DNA of 64,000 bases from RYN-230 sp963814645 (GTDB lineage Bacteria; Actinomycetota; Actinomycetes; Streptosporangiales; Streptosporangiaceae): positions 165,533 through 229,532 of the forward strand of contig CAWFDX010000013.1 in NCBI GenBank assembly GCA_963814645.1. The letters are read 5' to 3'. Position numbers and translations under genes: made by a program. This document shows positions 49,862 through 59,139 of this stretch, piece after piece (position 1 is the first letter of the stretch; each line of letters begins with the position of its first letter). The notes under the pieces were generated by a model. It was not told where the DNA came from. It searched no databases and saw nothing but the letters and a program-made list of their open reading frames with translations.

Positions 49862-51512
49862 CCTGCATCTTTCGTGATCTTGGATTGGCGGCCTGAGGTT
49901 GCGGCTTTGAGCCGTTTCCGGCTTGCTGGTCAGCTTTGCGGCCCGGCTGTCGCGCCGGGTGGGCGGGGTTCCACGGGCCCGCGGGTGTCCTTCCTGGTCG
50001 TAGGGATGGTTTCGGCTGGTCAGCCGGGTGCCAGGGCCTGCAGGCGGGTAATCGCGGTGGTGATCTCACGGGCCCAGGGCCAGCTGCCGGCGAGGCGGAG
50101 CCTCAGCCGCCGGCTGCCGCGGACGATGCGCCCGGCGCAGGTAAAGATCCGCAGCCGCAGCCGTTTGGGTTCCCAGCGGCGGGCTTTGCCGGGAAGTGCG
50201 AGCATCTGGGTCCAGGCGAGCAGCTCGCAGGCGAGGGCGACGATCTCGCACCAGATCTGGTTCTGGCCGTATCCGTGCAGGGGCAGGTTGCGCAGCCCGG
50301 TGTCCTTGGCGCTGCGGATTCTGTCCTCGCACCTTGCCCGGCGCCTGTGGCGGAGTTCCAGGTCAGCGAGCTGGCCGCTCTTGGTATCGGTGGCGAAGGC
50401 GGTGAACCGGTGGCCGTCGATGTCGGTGAACCGCAGCTGCGCGCCGGGGTGGGGGCGTTCCTTGCGGACGATGACCCGCATCCCTTTGGGCCAGTTCGCC
50501 AGGTCCAGCAGGCCGGTGATCTCGGCCACCCAGGCGCCGGGCCGGACCTGGCCATCGCCGTCATAGGCAGGTTCCCAGATCCGGCCGGGGAGGTTGAGGA
50601 TGGCCTCTTGCACGTCCTCGGTGATGGTGAACCCGACCGAGTAGGCCAGCCGCCTTCCGGGCTTGGTGAGCCAGGCCAGGAAGTCGTGGGTGCCGCCGCC
50701 GGAGTCGGCGCGGATCAGGACCCGGCGCCGCAGGTGGCGGGGCAGCTGGGCCAGCGAGAGCCGGGTGGCCTGGATATGGTCGGCCGCGGTGTTCGAGCCG
50801 GCGTTCCCGGCCCGCAGCATCAGGGCCAGCGGCTCACCTGACCCGCTGGGGCCGTGATCGGCGAAGGCGGTCAGCGGGTGATGGCCGTAGGTCTTCTTCC
50901 ACGTGGGCATGGCCTGCTCTTTCTCCGAGCACGAGGTCACGATCGTCGCGTCGATGTCGACGGTGACCAGGCCGCCATCCGCGCCGGGCGCAGCGTCGCG
51001 GGCCAGTTCCCAGGCCCGGGCCCGGGCGGTGGCCCGGGCTGCGCGGATAGCCTTCAGCGCGCGGGGCACGTCGGCGGCTAGGCGTGTGATGAGCCGGGAG
51101 ACCACCGGGTCGGAGGCCACTGGCCCGAAGAGCTCCGGCTGCGCCCGGAGCATCGCCACGTCAGCCAGGCAGTCCCCGCCGAGCGCCAGGGCCACCGCCA
51201 GGTCGGTGATGATCTTCCCTGGGCTGTGCACGGCCCGGGCCGGCCGCCACCGTTCCAGCGCCACGTCCAGGCCGCGGTCCAGGCCTGTTGCCCGCAGTGC
51301 CTGGATCAGGAGCAGGCCACCGGCCTGGGAGACGATTCCGGAGCCGTCAGCGGACACCATGATCTTGGAGCTGCGGGCGGTAAGCTGCATGCGGAAAGTG
51401 CCTTTCGAACTGGTGCGGACAGGTCTCTCGACAAGCCCTATTCTTCCAGGTCAAAGGCACTTTTCGCGTCCAAATGATCAAGCCTGGGCCGCTGTCACGC
51501 GAAAGCCCGAGG
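49862..51512 (-). mobile_element. IS1380-family insertion sequence, copy 2
   Basis: About 1651 bp. Ends start CCTGCATCTTTCG (left) and, complemented, CCTCGGGCTTTCG (right): CCT plus CTTTCG shared. Flanks TTAG and TTAA are near-matching 4-bp target copies. A different subtype from copy 1; ends less certain. Confidence 0.65.
50020..51390 (-). CDS. IS1380-family transposase
   Basis: 456 residues. QAGGLLLIQALRATGLDRGL at the N-terminus, VTVDIDATIVTSCSEKEQAM (first Asp), RVLIRADSGGGTHDFLAWLT (second Asp), RHRRRARCEDRIRSAKDTGL with the Glu near the end. Intact. Confidence 0.92.
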   Translation of the reverse strand: MQLTARSSKIMVSADGSGIVSQAGGLLLIQALRATGLDRGLDVALERWRPARAVHSPGKIITDLAVALALGGDCLADVAMLRAQPELFGPVASDPVVSRLITRLAADVPRALKAIRAARATARARAWELARDAAPGADGGLVTVDIDATIVTSCSEKEQAMPTWKKTYGHHPLTAFADHGPSGSGEPLALMLRAGNAGSNTAADHIQATRLSLAQLPRHLRRRVLIRADSGGGTHDFLAWLTKPGRRLAYSVGFTITEDVQEAILNLPGRIWEPAYDGDGQVRPGAWVAEITGLLDLANWPKGMRVIVRKERPHPGAQLRFTDIDGHRFTAFATDTKSGQLADLELRHRRRARCEDRIRSAKDTGLRNLPLHGYGQNQIWCEIVALACELLAWTQMLALPGKARRWEPKRLRLRIFTCAGRIVRGSRRLRLRLAGSWPWAREITTAITRLQALAPG

Positions 51513-53015
51513 TTAACGGTCTTTGGTTGCGAGGTTGTGGACGTTTGTGTCAAGTTTCAAGGTGCGCGAGGAAGGCGTGCGCGGTTGGCGTAGTCGTTGA
51601 CATGGCGGGTGATGGCCGCTGGCGCGGCACGGAGTTCCGGTGGTGCCTGGGGCTGGTTCGCGGCGGTGAGCGGGGACCAGGAGCCGGTCGTAGATGTTGG
51701 TGTAGAAGACGGCGATGCGGATGCCCTCGGCGGTGAGCGTGTAGCGGTTGGTGCGGGGGAGCCGGCGGATCACGCCGTTGAGGCGGAGCCGGCGCAGGTC
51801 GTAAGTCATCTGGCCGGGGGTGTAGGCGCTGCCGAGCAGCCCGGCGATCAAGACGCGCGGGTTCTTGCTGGTGAAGCCGGTCGCGGCGGGCAGCGTCTGG
51901 CACAGGGCGCCGGCCAGGGCCATGACCCGAGGATCGCCGAACCGTAGGGCCGGGGTCCTCCGCCCCTCCGCATCGACGGAGGGGTGCGCGATCCGCTCAA
52001 AGGCTGGGCTCGCCAGGATGGTGCCCTGGCCGGCACGTCCGGGAGTGCTTGCAGAACACGTTGACCAGGACGCCGCCGTTGTCGCGCCGGTCGATCGCGG
52101 TGCGGGAAGTTCCCCGGGTGCCGCGGCGGGCCGGCGGCCGAAGATGATTTCCACGTTATGCGGGCGGCCGATGCCGAGGTTGTCGGCGGCCAGGGCCTCG
52201 AAGAAGCCACGAGCGTGGCGGGGCGCGTCGAACACGATGGTGCGGGAAACCTCGACCTGGCGCATCGAGATCTCCCACCAGTACCCGGCCCGCTGATCGG
52301 CCGGGCCGAATGGCAGGGGCAGCCGGTGCAGCCACCGCTGGGCGAACACCTCGATGGTGCCCGGCTGCAGGCGGTCACAGATCACCTGGAGGACGGCTGG
52401 GTTGCCGCAGGCGGCGAACCCGTTGGACAGCGCGGTGAACCCGAGCCCGGCCTTCCCGGCCTGGCGCTTGACCCACTCGTGGCCGTTGAGCCAGATCTTG
52501 GCCGGATACGGGAAGTAGGCGCACACCTTGATGAACGCCGGGCCGGAGCCGGCGTCCCACAGGCAGAAGTAGTAGCAGGTCACCCGCCGGCCGGTCTTGC
52601 AGAACGACCACCGCGGCGTCCCGGTGGAGGTCTTGCCCTCAGCGGCCGTCCACACCCGCTGGAACTCCCGGGCCACGCCGATCGCCGCCACCCCGGACCG
52701 GCCAGTGGATGCCTGCCGGGCCAGGTGCGGTTGCCTAACCTCGAGCTTGGCCTCGTCCTTGCCGAACCTGACCCAGGAGATGTCATTGGCCCCGGCGAAG
52801 GATGTCACCGGCTAGCGGAACCGGTCCCCGAGCTGCCCGAACAACACCGGCGAGGGGAACGGGAAGCCCAGGTGCCCGGAGAGGAACGCCACCACCTGCG
52901 CGCTGGTCTGCAGGATCGGCACGCAGGCGTTGAGATAGATCCGGTCCAGGCACTCAATGTCGAGCGCGACGTGCCCATCGAGCACGTCGTTCACTGTGAC
53001 CACCCGCTGCACCAT
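51513..53015 (-). pseudogene. Actinobacterial mobile-element-associated gene of unknown function, broken
   Basis: Reading from ATG 53015, one frame runs MVQRVVTVNDVLDGHVALDI... to RFR, meets a TAG at 52812, then continues TSFAGANDISWVRFGKDEAK, YYFCLWDAGSGPAFIKVCAY and NGHEWVKRQAGKAGLGFTAL. Around 52040-52130 the coding shifts to another frame (RTAIDRRDNGGVLVNVFCKH). It then returns with GQGTILASPAFERIAHPSVD, so roughly 40 residues seem to be missing. The family is widespread in actinobacteria near insertion sequences; no function known to me. Three lesions make it a pseudogene. Confidence 0.72.
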
Positions 53016-53435
53016 GCCACCAGCGTGCGCTCATCGCGGCGCAGCCGCGAGCCCGTGAGGCCAGCCTCGGACCGACGCCCAGCCACCGACCACCCGCACG
53101 GCGGCACCCCAGGTCAGCCACGCATCCCGGCGGTCCGAGGCTGGCCTCACTGTTACTCCAGCCGGATTTCGTGATGTGCGGATCAAAGTGCACGGCTACG
53201 GCGGAGGCTGGGTGGCCTGGGGCTGCGGCCTGCTGCTGGCCAGGCTTGACGCCCGTTACGGCACTCCTGCGTAACCGCTTGGGGGACGGCGTGAGGATGT
53301 TGAGATTCTCCGCAAATTCACGTCACGATGTCCCATGTGACGGTGCGTTATATCGGTTCTGGGCCATACTGCGCGCGAGGCCAGCGCGGGCCGGCCGCTT
53401 CTGGCCGGCCCGCTGGAGTTCGGGCTGCTTCTGCA
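53016..53435. other. Spacer before the duplicated segment
   Basis: 420 bp. No supported gene. Contains a perfect 10-bp hairpin CGGGCCGGCC/GGCCGGCCCG at 53387-53412 a short way left of the duplication breakpoint. Confidence 0.45.
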
Positions 53436-54703
53436 TCACCGACATCCTGCCGACGGGCTACGAGATCGGCGTGCTCAACGGCGACGTCAAGGACGGCGAC
53501 ACGGTAGCGGTGATCGGGGTCGGGCCGGTCGGGCTCGCGGCCGTCATGACCGCCAGGATGAAGGGCGCGTCGAAGATCATCGCTGTCGACCGGGACGAGT
53601 TCCGCCTGCAAACTGCCCGCGACTTCGGCGCGACCGACACCATCACCCTTGGTTCGGGCGACCCGGTCGAGCAGCTTAAGGCGTTGACCGACGACGGGCT
53701 CGGTGTGGACGTCGCCATCGAAGCGGTTGGCGTTCCCGAGTCGCTGACCACTGCCATGAACGCGGTCCGGCCCGGAGGGACGATCGCGAACATCGGGGTG
53801 CACGGAGTGCCGGTGGAGCTTCCCATCCAGAACCTGTGGATCCACAACATCACCCTGCGCACCGGGCTGGTCAGCGGGACGACCATCCCCGAATTGCTCA
53901 ACGGCATAACGACGAGCCAGATCGCGCCGGAACGGTTCGCCACGCACAGGTTCAAGCTCAGCGATATCAATGATGCCTACGACGTGTTCGGCAATGCCGC
54001 GAAGCACCAGGCGATCAAGGTCGTGCTGACCGCCTAGACCATCCGTGCGCGGTTCAGGCTTCGGTGGCCTGAGGCGTGACCGCAGGGTCGGCAAGCCTGG
54101 GCCGTCCAGCTCGGCCACGTACGGTACCCGGCCAGCCATGCTCATCACGAGCGCGAGGGTCGATCCGGTGACCAGGGGACCGGTGCCCGTGGCAAACGGT
54201 CCGTCGTCGGCCCGCAACTGCAGATCGGCTACCTGGGTACGGCTGGCCACGGCGAAGTCGCGCCGGGCGAAGAAGTCGGCCACCGGCGTCAGGGCGCCGA
54301 CGCTCGGTGTCCGCACCAGCCCCAGCGGCTGGCGGATGTCCTGGGCATGCACAACGACCTCGCCGAGGTAGGCCGGGATGTGCGATGAGGGTGCGGTAGT
54401 GCTGTTGATGACGGCGCGGAACCGATCAAGCGTCTCAGCAGGGGTGCTGCCGCAGTGCTCGGCGAGCCGCCGCTGGTTGTGCACGTCAGGGCGGAAACGC
54501 GCGGCGAGCATACTACGCAGCCACTGCCACTGGTTGAGGCTCGCCGCCGCGGTGAGGTGGGCGACAACCTGCTCAACGTCCCATTCCCCGCACAGGGTGT
54601 CATGCCGCCACTGCTCTGCGTCGAGGCCCGCAAGATCCTCCGCCAGTGCGGCGCGCTCGGCGTGCGCCAGCGCCCACAGGTCGCCGTACTGCGGTCGCGC
54701 CAT
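53348..54703 (-). CDS. Maleylpyruvate isomerase-family (DinB-like) protein with scrambled C-terminus
   Basis: The genuine part is 54046-54703: about 219 residues of an MDMPI/DinB-fold protein with GEWDVEQVVAHLTAAASLNQ and LGEVVVHAQDIRQPLGL (metal-binding His positions), likely mycothiol-dependent. At 54045 the gene runs into the antisense of the duplicated dehydrogenase segment. The original stop is gone and the frame continues 233 codons to 53348. The product is probably a fusion with a nonsense tail. Confidence 0.65.
   Translation of the reverse strand: MARPQYGDLWALAHAERAALAEDLAGLDAEQWRHDTLCGEWDVEQVVAHLTAAASLNQWQWLRSMLAARFRPDVHNQRRLAEHCGSTPAETLDRFRAVINSTTAPSSHIPAYLGEVVVHAQDIRQPLGLVRTPSVGALTPVADFFARRDFAVASRTQVADLQLRADDGPFATGTGPLVTGSTLALVMSMAGRVPYVAELDGPGLPTLRSRLRPPKPEPRTDGLGGQHDLDRLVLRGIAEHVVGIIDIAELEPVRGEPFRRDLARRYAVEQFGDGRPADQPGAQGDVVDPQVLDGKLHRHSVHPDVRDRPSGPDRVHGSGQRLGNANRFDGDVHTEPVVGQRLKLLDRVARTKGDGVGRAEVAGSLQAELVPVDSDDLRRALHPGGHDGREPDRPDPDHRYRVAVLDVAVEHADLVARRQDVGDAEAARTPAGRPEAAGPRWPRAQYGPEPI
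53436..54045 (+). pseudogene. Duplicated 3' part of the zinc alcohol dehydrogenase
   Basis: 610 bp identical to 35713-36322: from TDILPTGYEIGVLNGDVKDG through VIGVGPVGLAAVMTA to the stop at 54037 plus 8 nt. Zinc-binding N-terminal domain missing. The frame is open upstream to 53171, but that part has no similarity to the dehydrogenase. Confidence 0.9.
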
Positions 54704-54731
54704 ACGCTCGATCCCTCCTCACAAGTGAACG

Positions 54732-55133
54732 CTAGGAGCCTGGGGCGCTGGGCAGGTCTTGTGCGATCTGCCAGATGTAGCCGTCCGGGTCGGCGAAGGT
54801 GATCGTGCGCATGCCCCAGTAACGATCTGCCGGGCCACTGATCAATGTCACGCCATGCTCGCCCAGCTCAGCGCACACTGCATCGACGTCTTCAACCCAG
54901 ATGGAGTACTGCCCGACACCCTTCTGGGCCAAGGCGAGTACCTCACGTCCGGGGGGCTGGTGAGCCAGGTCCTTTCTCAGCGCGACGTACATGTTCTTGA
55001 AGCCGAGTATGGCCAGATCCTCCTCCTCGTCCAGCGGAGGCAGGCCGAAGACCTCCCGGTAGAACGTCTTCGAGCGTTCAAGGTCCCCGACTACCAGGGT
55101 CATGGCAGTGATCTGCTTCTCCCATTCAGCCAT
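54732..55133 (-). CDS. VOC (glyoxalase/bleomycin resistance) family protein
   Basis: 133 residues. Two beta-alpha-beta-beta-beta repeats: MTLVVGDLERSKTFYREVFG and YSIWVEDVDAVCAELGEHGV, ending FADPDGYIWQIAQDL. Metal ligands consistent with the superfamily; substrate unknown. 28 nt downstream of its stop lies the isomerase-like start. Confidence 0.82.
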   Translation of the reverse strand: MAEWEKQITAMTLVVGDLERSKTFYREVFGLPPLDEEEDLAILGFKNMYVALRKDLAHQPPGREVLALAQKGVGQYSIWVEDVDAVCAELGEHGVTLISGPADRYWGMRTITFADPDGYIWQIAQDLPSAPGS

Positions 55134-55326
55134 GTCGCGCCTCGCTTCCTCGTCGGCGTGGTTCTGAGGGTTGGACCTCCCGGCGATCCATGACTCATCG
55201 GTCGCCAGGCGTCAGGGTTAAATCAGGGGTTTCCCTGATGGCCGGCGGCTGGGCGGCCACGCGAGACTGGGTTATCCGGGTGGGACGCAGGGGTCCCAGC
55301 GCCCAGCAGAGAAAGCCGGCCCAGCC

Positions 55327-55791
55327 ATGTACGAAGGTGATGAGGACCGCCTCGACGCGGCCGAGCAGCTCGCCGACTACGACCCGCACGCCGCCGCCGA
55401 AGCCTTGACCGCCCTCGCCTGCGACCAGGGGGTGGGCGACGAGGTGCGGCTATCTGCCGCCGAGCAGCTTGCCGAGATAGACCCGCGCGCGGCCGGCCCG
55501 GCCGGCCTGGCCATCGCCCGCGATGAAGCGGTGGGCGACGAGGTCCGCTTGTCCGCGGCCGAGTTGATCGCCGACGGCGACGCGCAGAGCGCCACTCAGG
55601 CCTGCCTGGCCATTGCCCGCGACACTGCCGTGGGCGACGAGGTGCGCTTGTCCGCCGCCGAGTTGCTCGCCGAGGTGGACCCGCGCGCGGCTGCCCCGGC
55701 CTGCCTGGCTATCGCCGGCGACGAGGCGGTGGGCGATGAGGTGCGCCTGTCCGCCGCGGAGCAGCTGGCGGCCCTCGACCCTACCGCCTGA
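55327..55791 (+). CDS. HEAT-like repeat protein
   Basis: 154 residues, four to five repeats of about 32 residues with the core GDEVRLSAAEQLAEIDPRAA. Very acidic alpha-solenoid, probably a protein-interaction scaffold. Repeats are nearly identical at DNA level. Function unknown. Confidence 0.7.
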   Translation: MYEGDEDRLDAAEQLADYDPHAAAEALTALACDQGVGDEVRLSAAEQLAEIDPRAAGPAGLAIARDEAVGDEVRLSAAELIADGDAQSATQACLAIARDTAVGDEVRLSAAELLAEVDPRAAAPACLAIAGDEAVGDEVRLSAAEQLAALDPTA

Positions 55792-55865
55792 ACCAGTAAA
55801 GGAAGCGGAAAGCGCGGGTCACCGCGCCCCGCGCCGGGCTGGCTCGCCGTCAGCTGATAGCTACC

Positions 55866-56747
55866 ATGGCGAACGTGCCGCTTAAGCAGCAGGCGGCGAG
55901 GGCGTTGCGTGGCGTCGCGTGGCGCATTGAACGCCCGCCCAGGAGCCGCCGCCCGCAAGCTGCCGCGCCGCCGGACGTGGCCCCGCTCAGCTGCCCTGAT
56001 TCGGCGCCGGGATCCCGCGCGGCCTCGTGGTTCTTCGAGCAATACCCGCGGTTCTACACGACGAGCAGCACCGCGCCGACCACCGCGCGGCTGAACCTGC
56101 GGTACGAAGCGATATTCGGCGAGAACCGGGACATCTTCGCGGGCGCCTCAGTAATCGATCTGGCCAGTCACGACGGCCGCTGGTCGCTGGCGGCGCTGGC
56201 GACCGGAGCCCGGCTGGTGACCGGCATCGAGGCACGGCCGGAACTGGTGCAGGCGGCCGCGGAGAACCTCGGCGAGTACGGCTACGGCCCGGACCGGGCC
56301 CGCTTCGTCACCGGAGACGTGCATGAGGTGCTCAACACCCAGGACTTCGAGGCGGACGTCGTGCTGTGCCTCGGCTTCCTGTATCACACGCTGCGCTACA
56401 ACGAGTTGCTGCACGGCATCCGCCGGACCAGGGCCCGGCATCTCATCATCGACACGTTCAGCCCGCAGATGATGCGGCCCGTGCCGAACGTGAACGTCAT
56501 CAGCGAGCCTGCCTACCAGCCGGGGAAGGCGGCCGCCGACGCCTACACGAATGGTCCGTGGGTCCTGGTCGGCCGGCCGAACCTGGCTGCGATCGGGACC
56601 ATGCTGGGGGCGTACGGCTACCGCGTCGAGCGGCTGTCGGACTGGGCCGGGCTGCTGCGGGACAACCCGCGCGCGACGGACTGTGCCGATTACGCGAACA
56701 CGAAACGGATCACCCTCCGCTGCGTAACTGCGAACGTGCCGCGGTAA
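55866..56747 (+). CDS. Class I SAM-dependent methyltransferase
   Basis: 293 residues. SVIDLASHDGRWSLAALATG (SAM motif), VTGIEARPELVQAAAENLGE, DVVLCLGFLYHTLRYNELLH. A basic N-terminal extension (first 40 residues) may be over-long. The context of polyisoprenyl-type glycosyltransferases suggests cell-envelope glycan or lipid methylation, but the substrate is not visible. Confidence 0.75.
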   Translation: MANVPLKQQAARALRGVAWRIERPPRSRRPQAAAPPDVAPLSCPDSAPGSRAASWFFEQYPRFYTTSSTAPTTARLNLRYEAIFGENRDIFAGASVIDLASHDGRWSLAALATGARLVTGIEARPELVQAAAENLGEYGYGPDRARFVTGDVHEVLNTQDFEADVVLCLGFLYHTLRYNELLHGIRRTRARHLIIDTFSPQMMRPVPNVNVISEPAYQPGKAAADAYTNGPWVLVGRPNLAAIGTMLGAYGYRVERLSDWAGLLRDNPRATDCADYANTKRITLRCVTANVPR

Positions 56748-56921
56748 TGATGCCGATGCCGGAGATAGGCGCGTACGTCTAGCCGAAGCTGGACAGATTG
56801 TGCACGCCAGATCCTTAACGACCGGATAAGTATCCGTCAACTCACTGTGATGCTTTAGTGACGGCATGTAATCTCGCCACCGGCTCCGAACCGCTCACGC
56901 ACGGGAAGGTACGGATCGACG

Positions 56922-58655
56922 TTGTCTCATGCTTCAGCATCCACGCTGCCTCATGCTTCGGTGTTCGGCGAGGACAGGCCACCAGCAGGACGTCGCGTGC
57001 CGGGCACGCTGCTCGTCATTCTGGCCGTTCAGGCGTGCCTCTCGCTGCTCCTGGCCATGAGCAACACGGCGTTCGGTGACGAAGCACTGTACATGTGGGC
57101 GGGCCACGTCGAATTGACGCACTGGTTCAGCCACGTGGCTGTCCCGGGGATGACTTATGACGCCTACTTTTCCGGGGCGCCGCAGTTCTATCCGCCGCTC
57201 GCGGCCATGGCGGACAGCGTGGGCGGTCTCATGGCGGCCCGCGTCTTGTCCCTGTTTTTCATGCTCGGGACCACGATCCTGCTCTATTCCACCGCGAACC
57301 GCCTGTCCGGGCGCAAGGCCGCGCTGTTTTCCTGCGCGCTCTGGCTGGCCTGCGAGCCAAACCTGCGCATGGGCGGGTATGCCACCTACGACCCCATGGC
57401 CATCTTCTTCATCTGCCTGGCCTTGTGGGCGGCGGTCAAGGCGGCAGGCAGCAAGAACCATGCCGAACTGGTCGGCCTGTCGGCACTGGCGGCGGCCATT
57501 GGCTGCGTGACGGCTTACTCCTACGCCATCTACCTGCCCGCCGTCGTGATCATCAGCTATTTCGCCTGGGCGCGGGCGCGTGGCCCGAAAAGGTCGCTGA
57601 TCTCCGCAGCCGGGATGATCATCTTGATGGGCGGTCTGCTCGCGCTGATCCCGACGCTGCTGCATCGTGGCAAGGCATCTCGTTCACCACCATCCACCGG
57701 GACATCTCCCGTGATCATGAAACGCGCGCGTCCATCCTGCAGACCGCGTGGGAATACGCGGGACTGGTCACGGTCATCTCGACGGCGGCGGCGGTGATCG
57801 CGATCGCGGGTGGCGAAGGGGCGTTCCGACCGGCTGCTGCGCTGTGCGCTGCTCGGTGCGGCCTTCGTTGTCCCCGTGTACCAGATCCTGATCGCGAAGA
57901 CCGGGTGGGCGCTCGACAAGCACCTCGCAGTCGGGATGTGGTGCGTGGTCCTGGTGGCCGGCATGGGGCTGGCCTCCATCTCATGGCCCCGGGTCAAGGG
58001 GGCTGCCCTGGTCGCCGCGGCCAGCGTGGCGCTGGCCGTTCCGGTCTTCGACGGCTGGTTCAGCGCGTACGGGATCCAGCGCAGCTGGCCCGACATGAGC
58101 AACCTGGTCGCGGCGGTGCGCCCGCTCACCGCGTCCGAGCACGGCACTCTGTATGTCGGCGCCACCCCCAGCTACCTGGACTACTACACCTGGCCGGCCA
58201 GCCTGAAGCGGGTGGTCTGGAAGTCGTCCATCTCGCTCGACCCGTCAACCCAGCCGGGGTCGCCGATCGCTTACTACCGCAACGAGATCCGCAAGCAGGC
58301 GCCCGGCCTGGTGGTGCTGCTCTTCCCCGGCTACCTGCGGGCGCAGACACTGCCCGCCGACGTGTTTCGGGTGCTGCGGGGCGGCAAGGATGCGCGGTCC
58401 CAGCTGGCCCAGGTCGGCGCGATCAACAGCCAGGAACCGGGCGCGTATGAGTTCGCCCTGGCCTTGCAGCAGGATCCGCAGTACCGGCTGGTGAGCAGCG
58501 GGCCGGTCAACAGTGGGTACGGCTCGTTCGGCTTGGAGCCGAGCACGTTCTTCATCTGGCAGCGGATCAAGGCGACCGCCGCGCCCGCGAGCGGACCGGC
58601 CGGCCGCGTCCGCGCGACCTTCCGCCCGCAGCCACCAGGGCCATTAGCTGATTAA
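56922..58655 (+). pseudogene. ArnT/PMT-type membrane glycosyltransferase with two compensating frameshifts
   Basis: The first frame (LVILAVQACLSLLLAMSNTA; FGDEALYMWAGHVELTHWFS with the luminal Asp-Glu of GT-C enzymes; FYPPLAAMADSVGGLMAARV) loses homology at about 57668. The middle (SWQGISFTTIHRDISRDHET to VISTAAAVIAIAGG) is in a second frame. From about 57812 the first frame resumes (LLRCALLGAAFVVPVYQILI to the stop at 58655). The net shift is zero. Either two indels or local sequence errors. An intact enzyme would be about 577 residues and transfer sugars from polyprenyl donors. Confidence 0.72.
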
Positions 58656-58746
58656 CGCCCCTGCCTCCGCATCGTTGACGGCCGGCCCGGAGTGTGATGG
58701 GCTGAATCAGCTTGCGCTGGCTGGGGGCGTCAGTGTAGGCGACGGG

Positions 58747-58805
58747 GCACGGTTCAGAAAAGCACGGTTCAGAAAGCACGGTGCAGAACGGCACGGTGCA
58801 GAAAA
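58747..58805. repeat. Four tandem 14-15 bp repeats (GCACGGTTCAGAAA)
   Basis: Copies start at 58747, 58762, 58776 and 58791; two read GCACGGTTCAGAAA and two GCACGGTGCAGAA. They sit 15 bp before the start codon of the gene at 58820, so could modulate its transcription or translation. Confidence 0.7.
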
Positions 58806-58819
58806 TCTGGGGGGTCGCC

Positions 58820-59131
58820 ATGGATTACGTCGCGCTGCTGAAATTCCGTTCGTCGGTACCGGCTGCAGAACGTGACGGGGCGCTGATGCGCCGCGCCGCG
58901 TGGCAGTACCCGAAGGGTGTCCGAATGATCGCCGAGTACTGGCCCATGTCATCGGCGGTCACGGTGGTCACCATCTTCTCGACCGACAGCTTCGAGCAGA
59001 TCATGGAACTCGAACTGGAGTGGAGCGATGTCTTCGACATTGACATCCACCCGGCGGTCGCGGCGGACGAGGGGCTGCGGATCGGCCCGGACGTGGTCGG
59101 CCGCCTGGCCCGGCTGCAGCCGCAGACCTGA
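58820..59131 (+). CDS. DUF3303/GYD-like small protein
   Basis: 103 residues from ATG 58820. Ferredoxin-like small domain (MDYVALLKFRSSVPAAERDG; VRMIAEYWPMSSAVTVVTIF). Related in style to the protein at 60760. Function unknown. Confidence 0.62.
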   Translation: MDYVALLKFRSSVPAAERDGALMRRAAWQYPKGVRMIAEYWPMSSAVTVVTIFSTDSFEQIMELELEWSDVFDIDIHPAVAADEGLRIGPDVVGRLARLQPQT

Positions 59132-59139
59132 GACCGGCA

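Noticed and set aside
52795..52830. Amber read-through or recoding at TAG 52812
   Set aside because: The same gene has further lesions downstream, so simple pseudogene decay explains it better.
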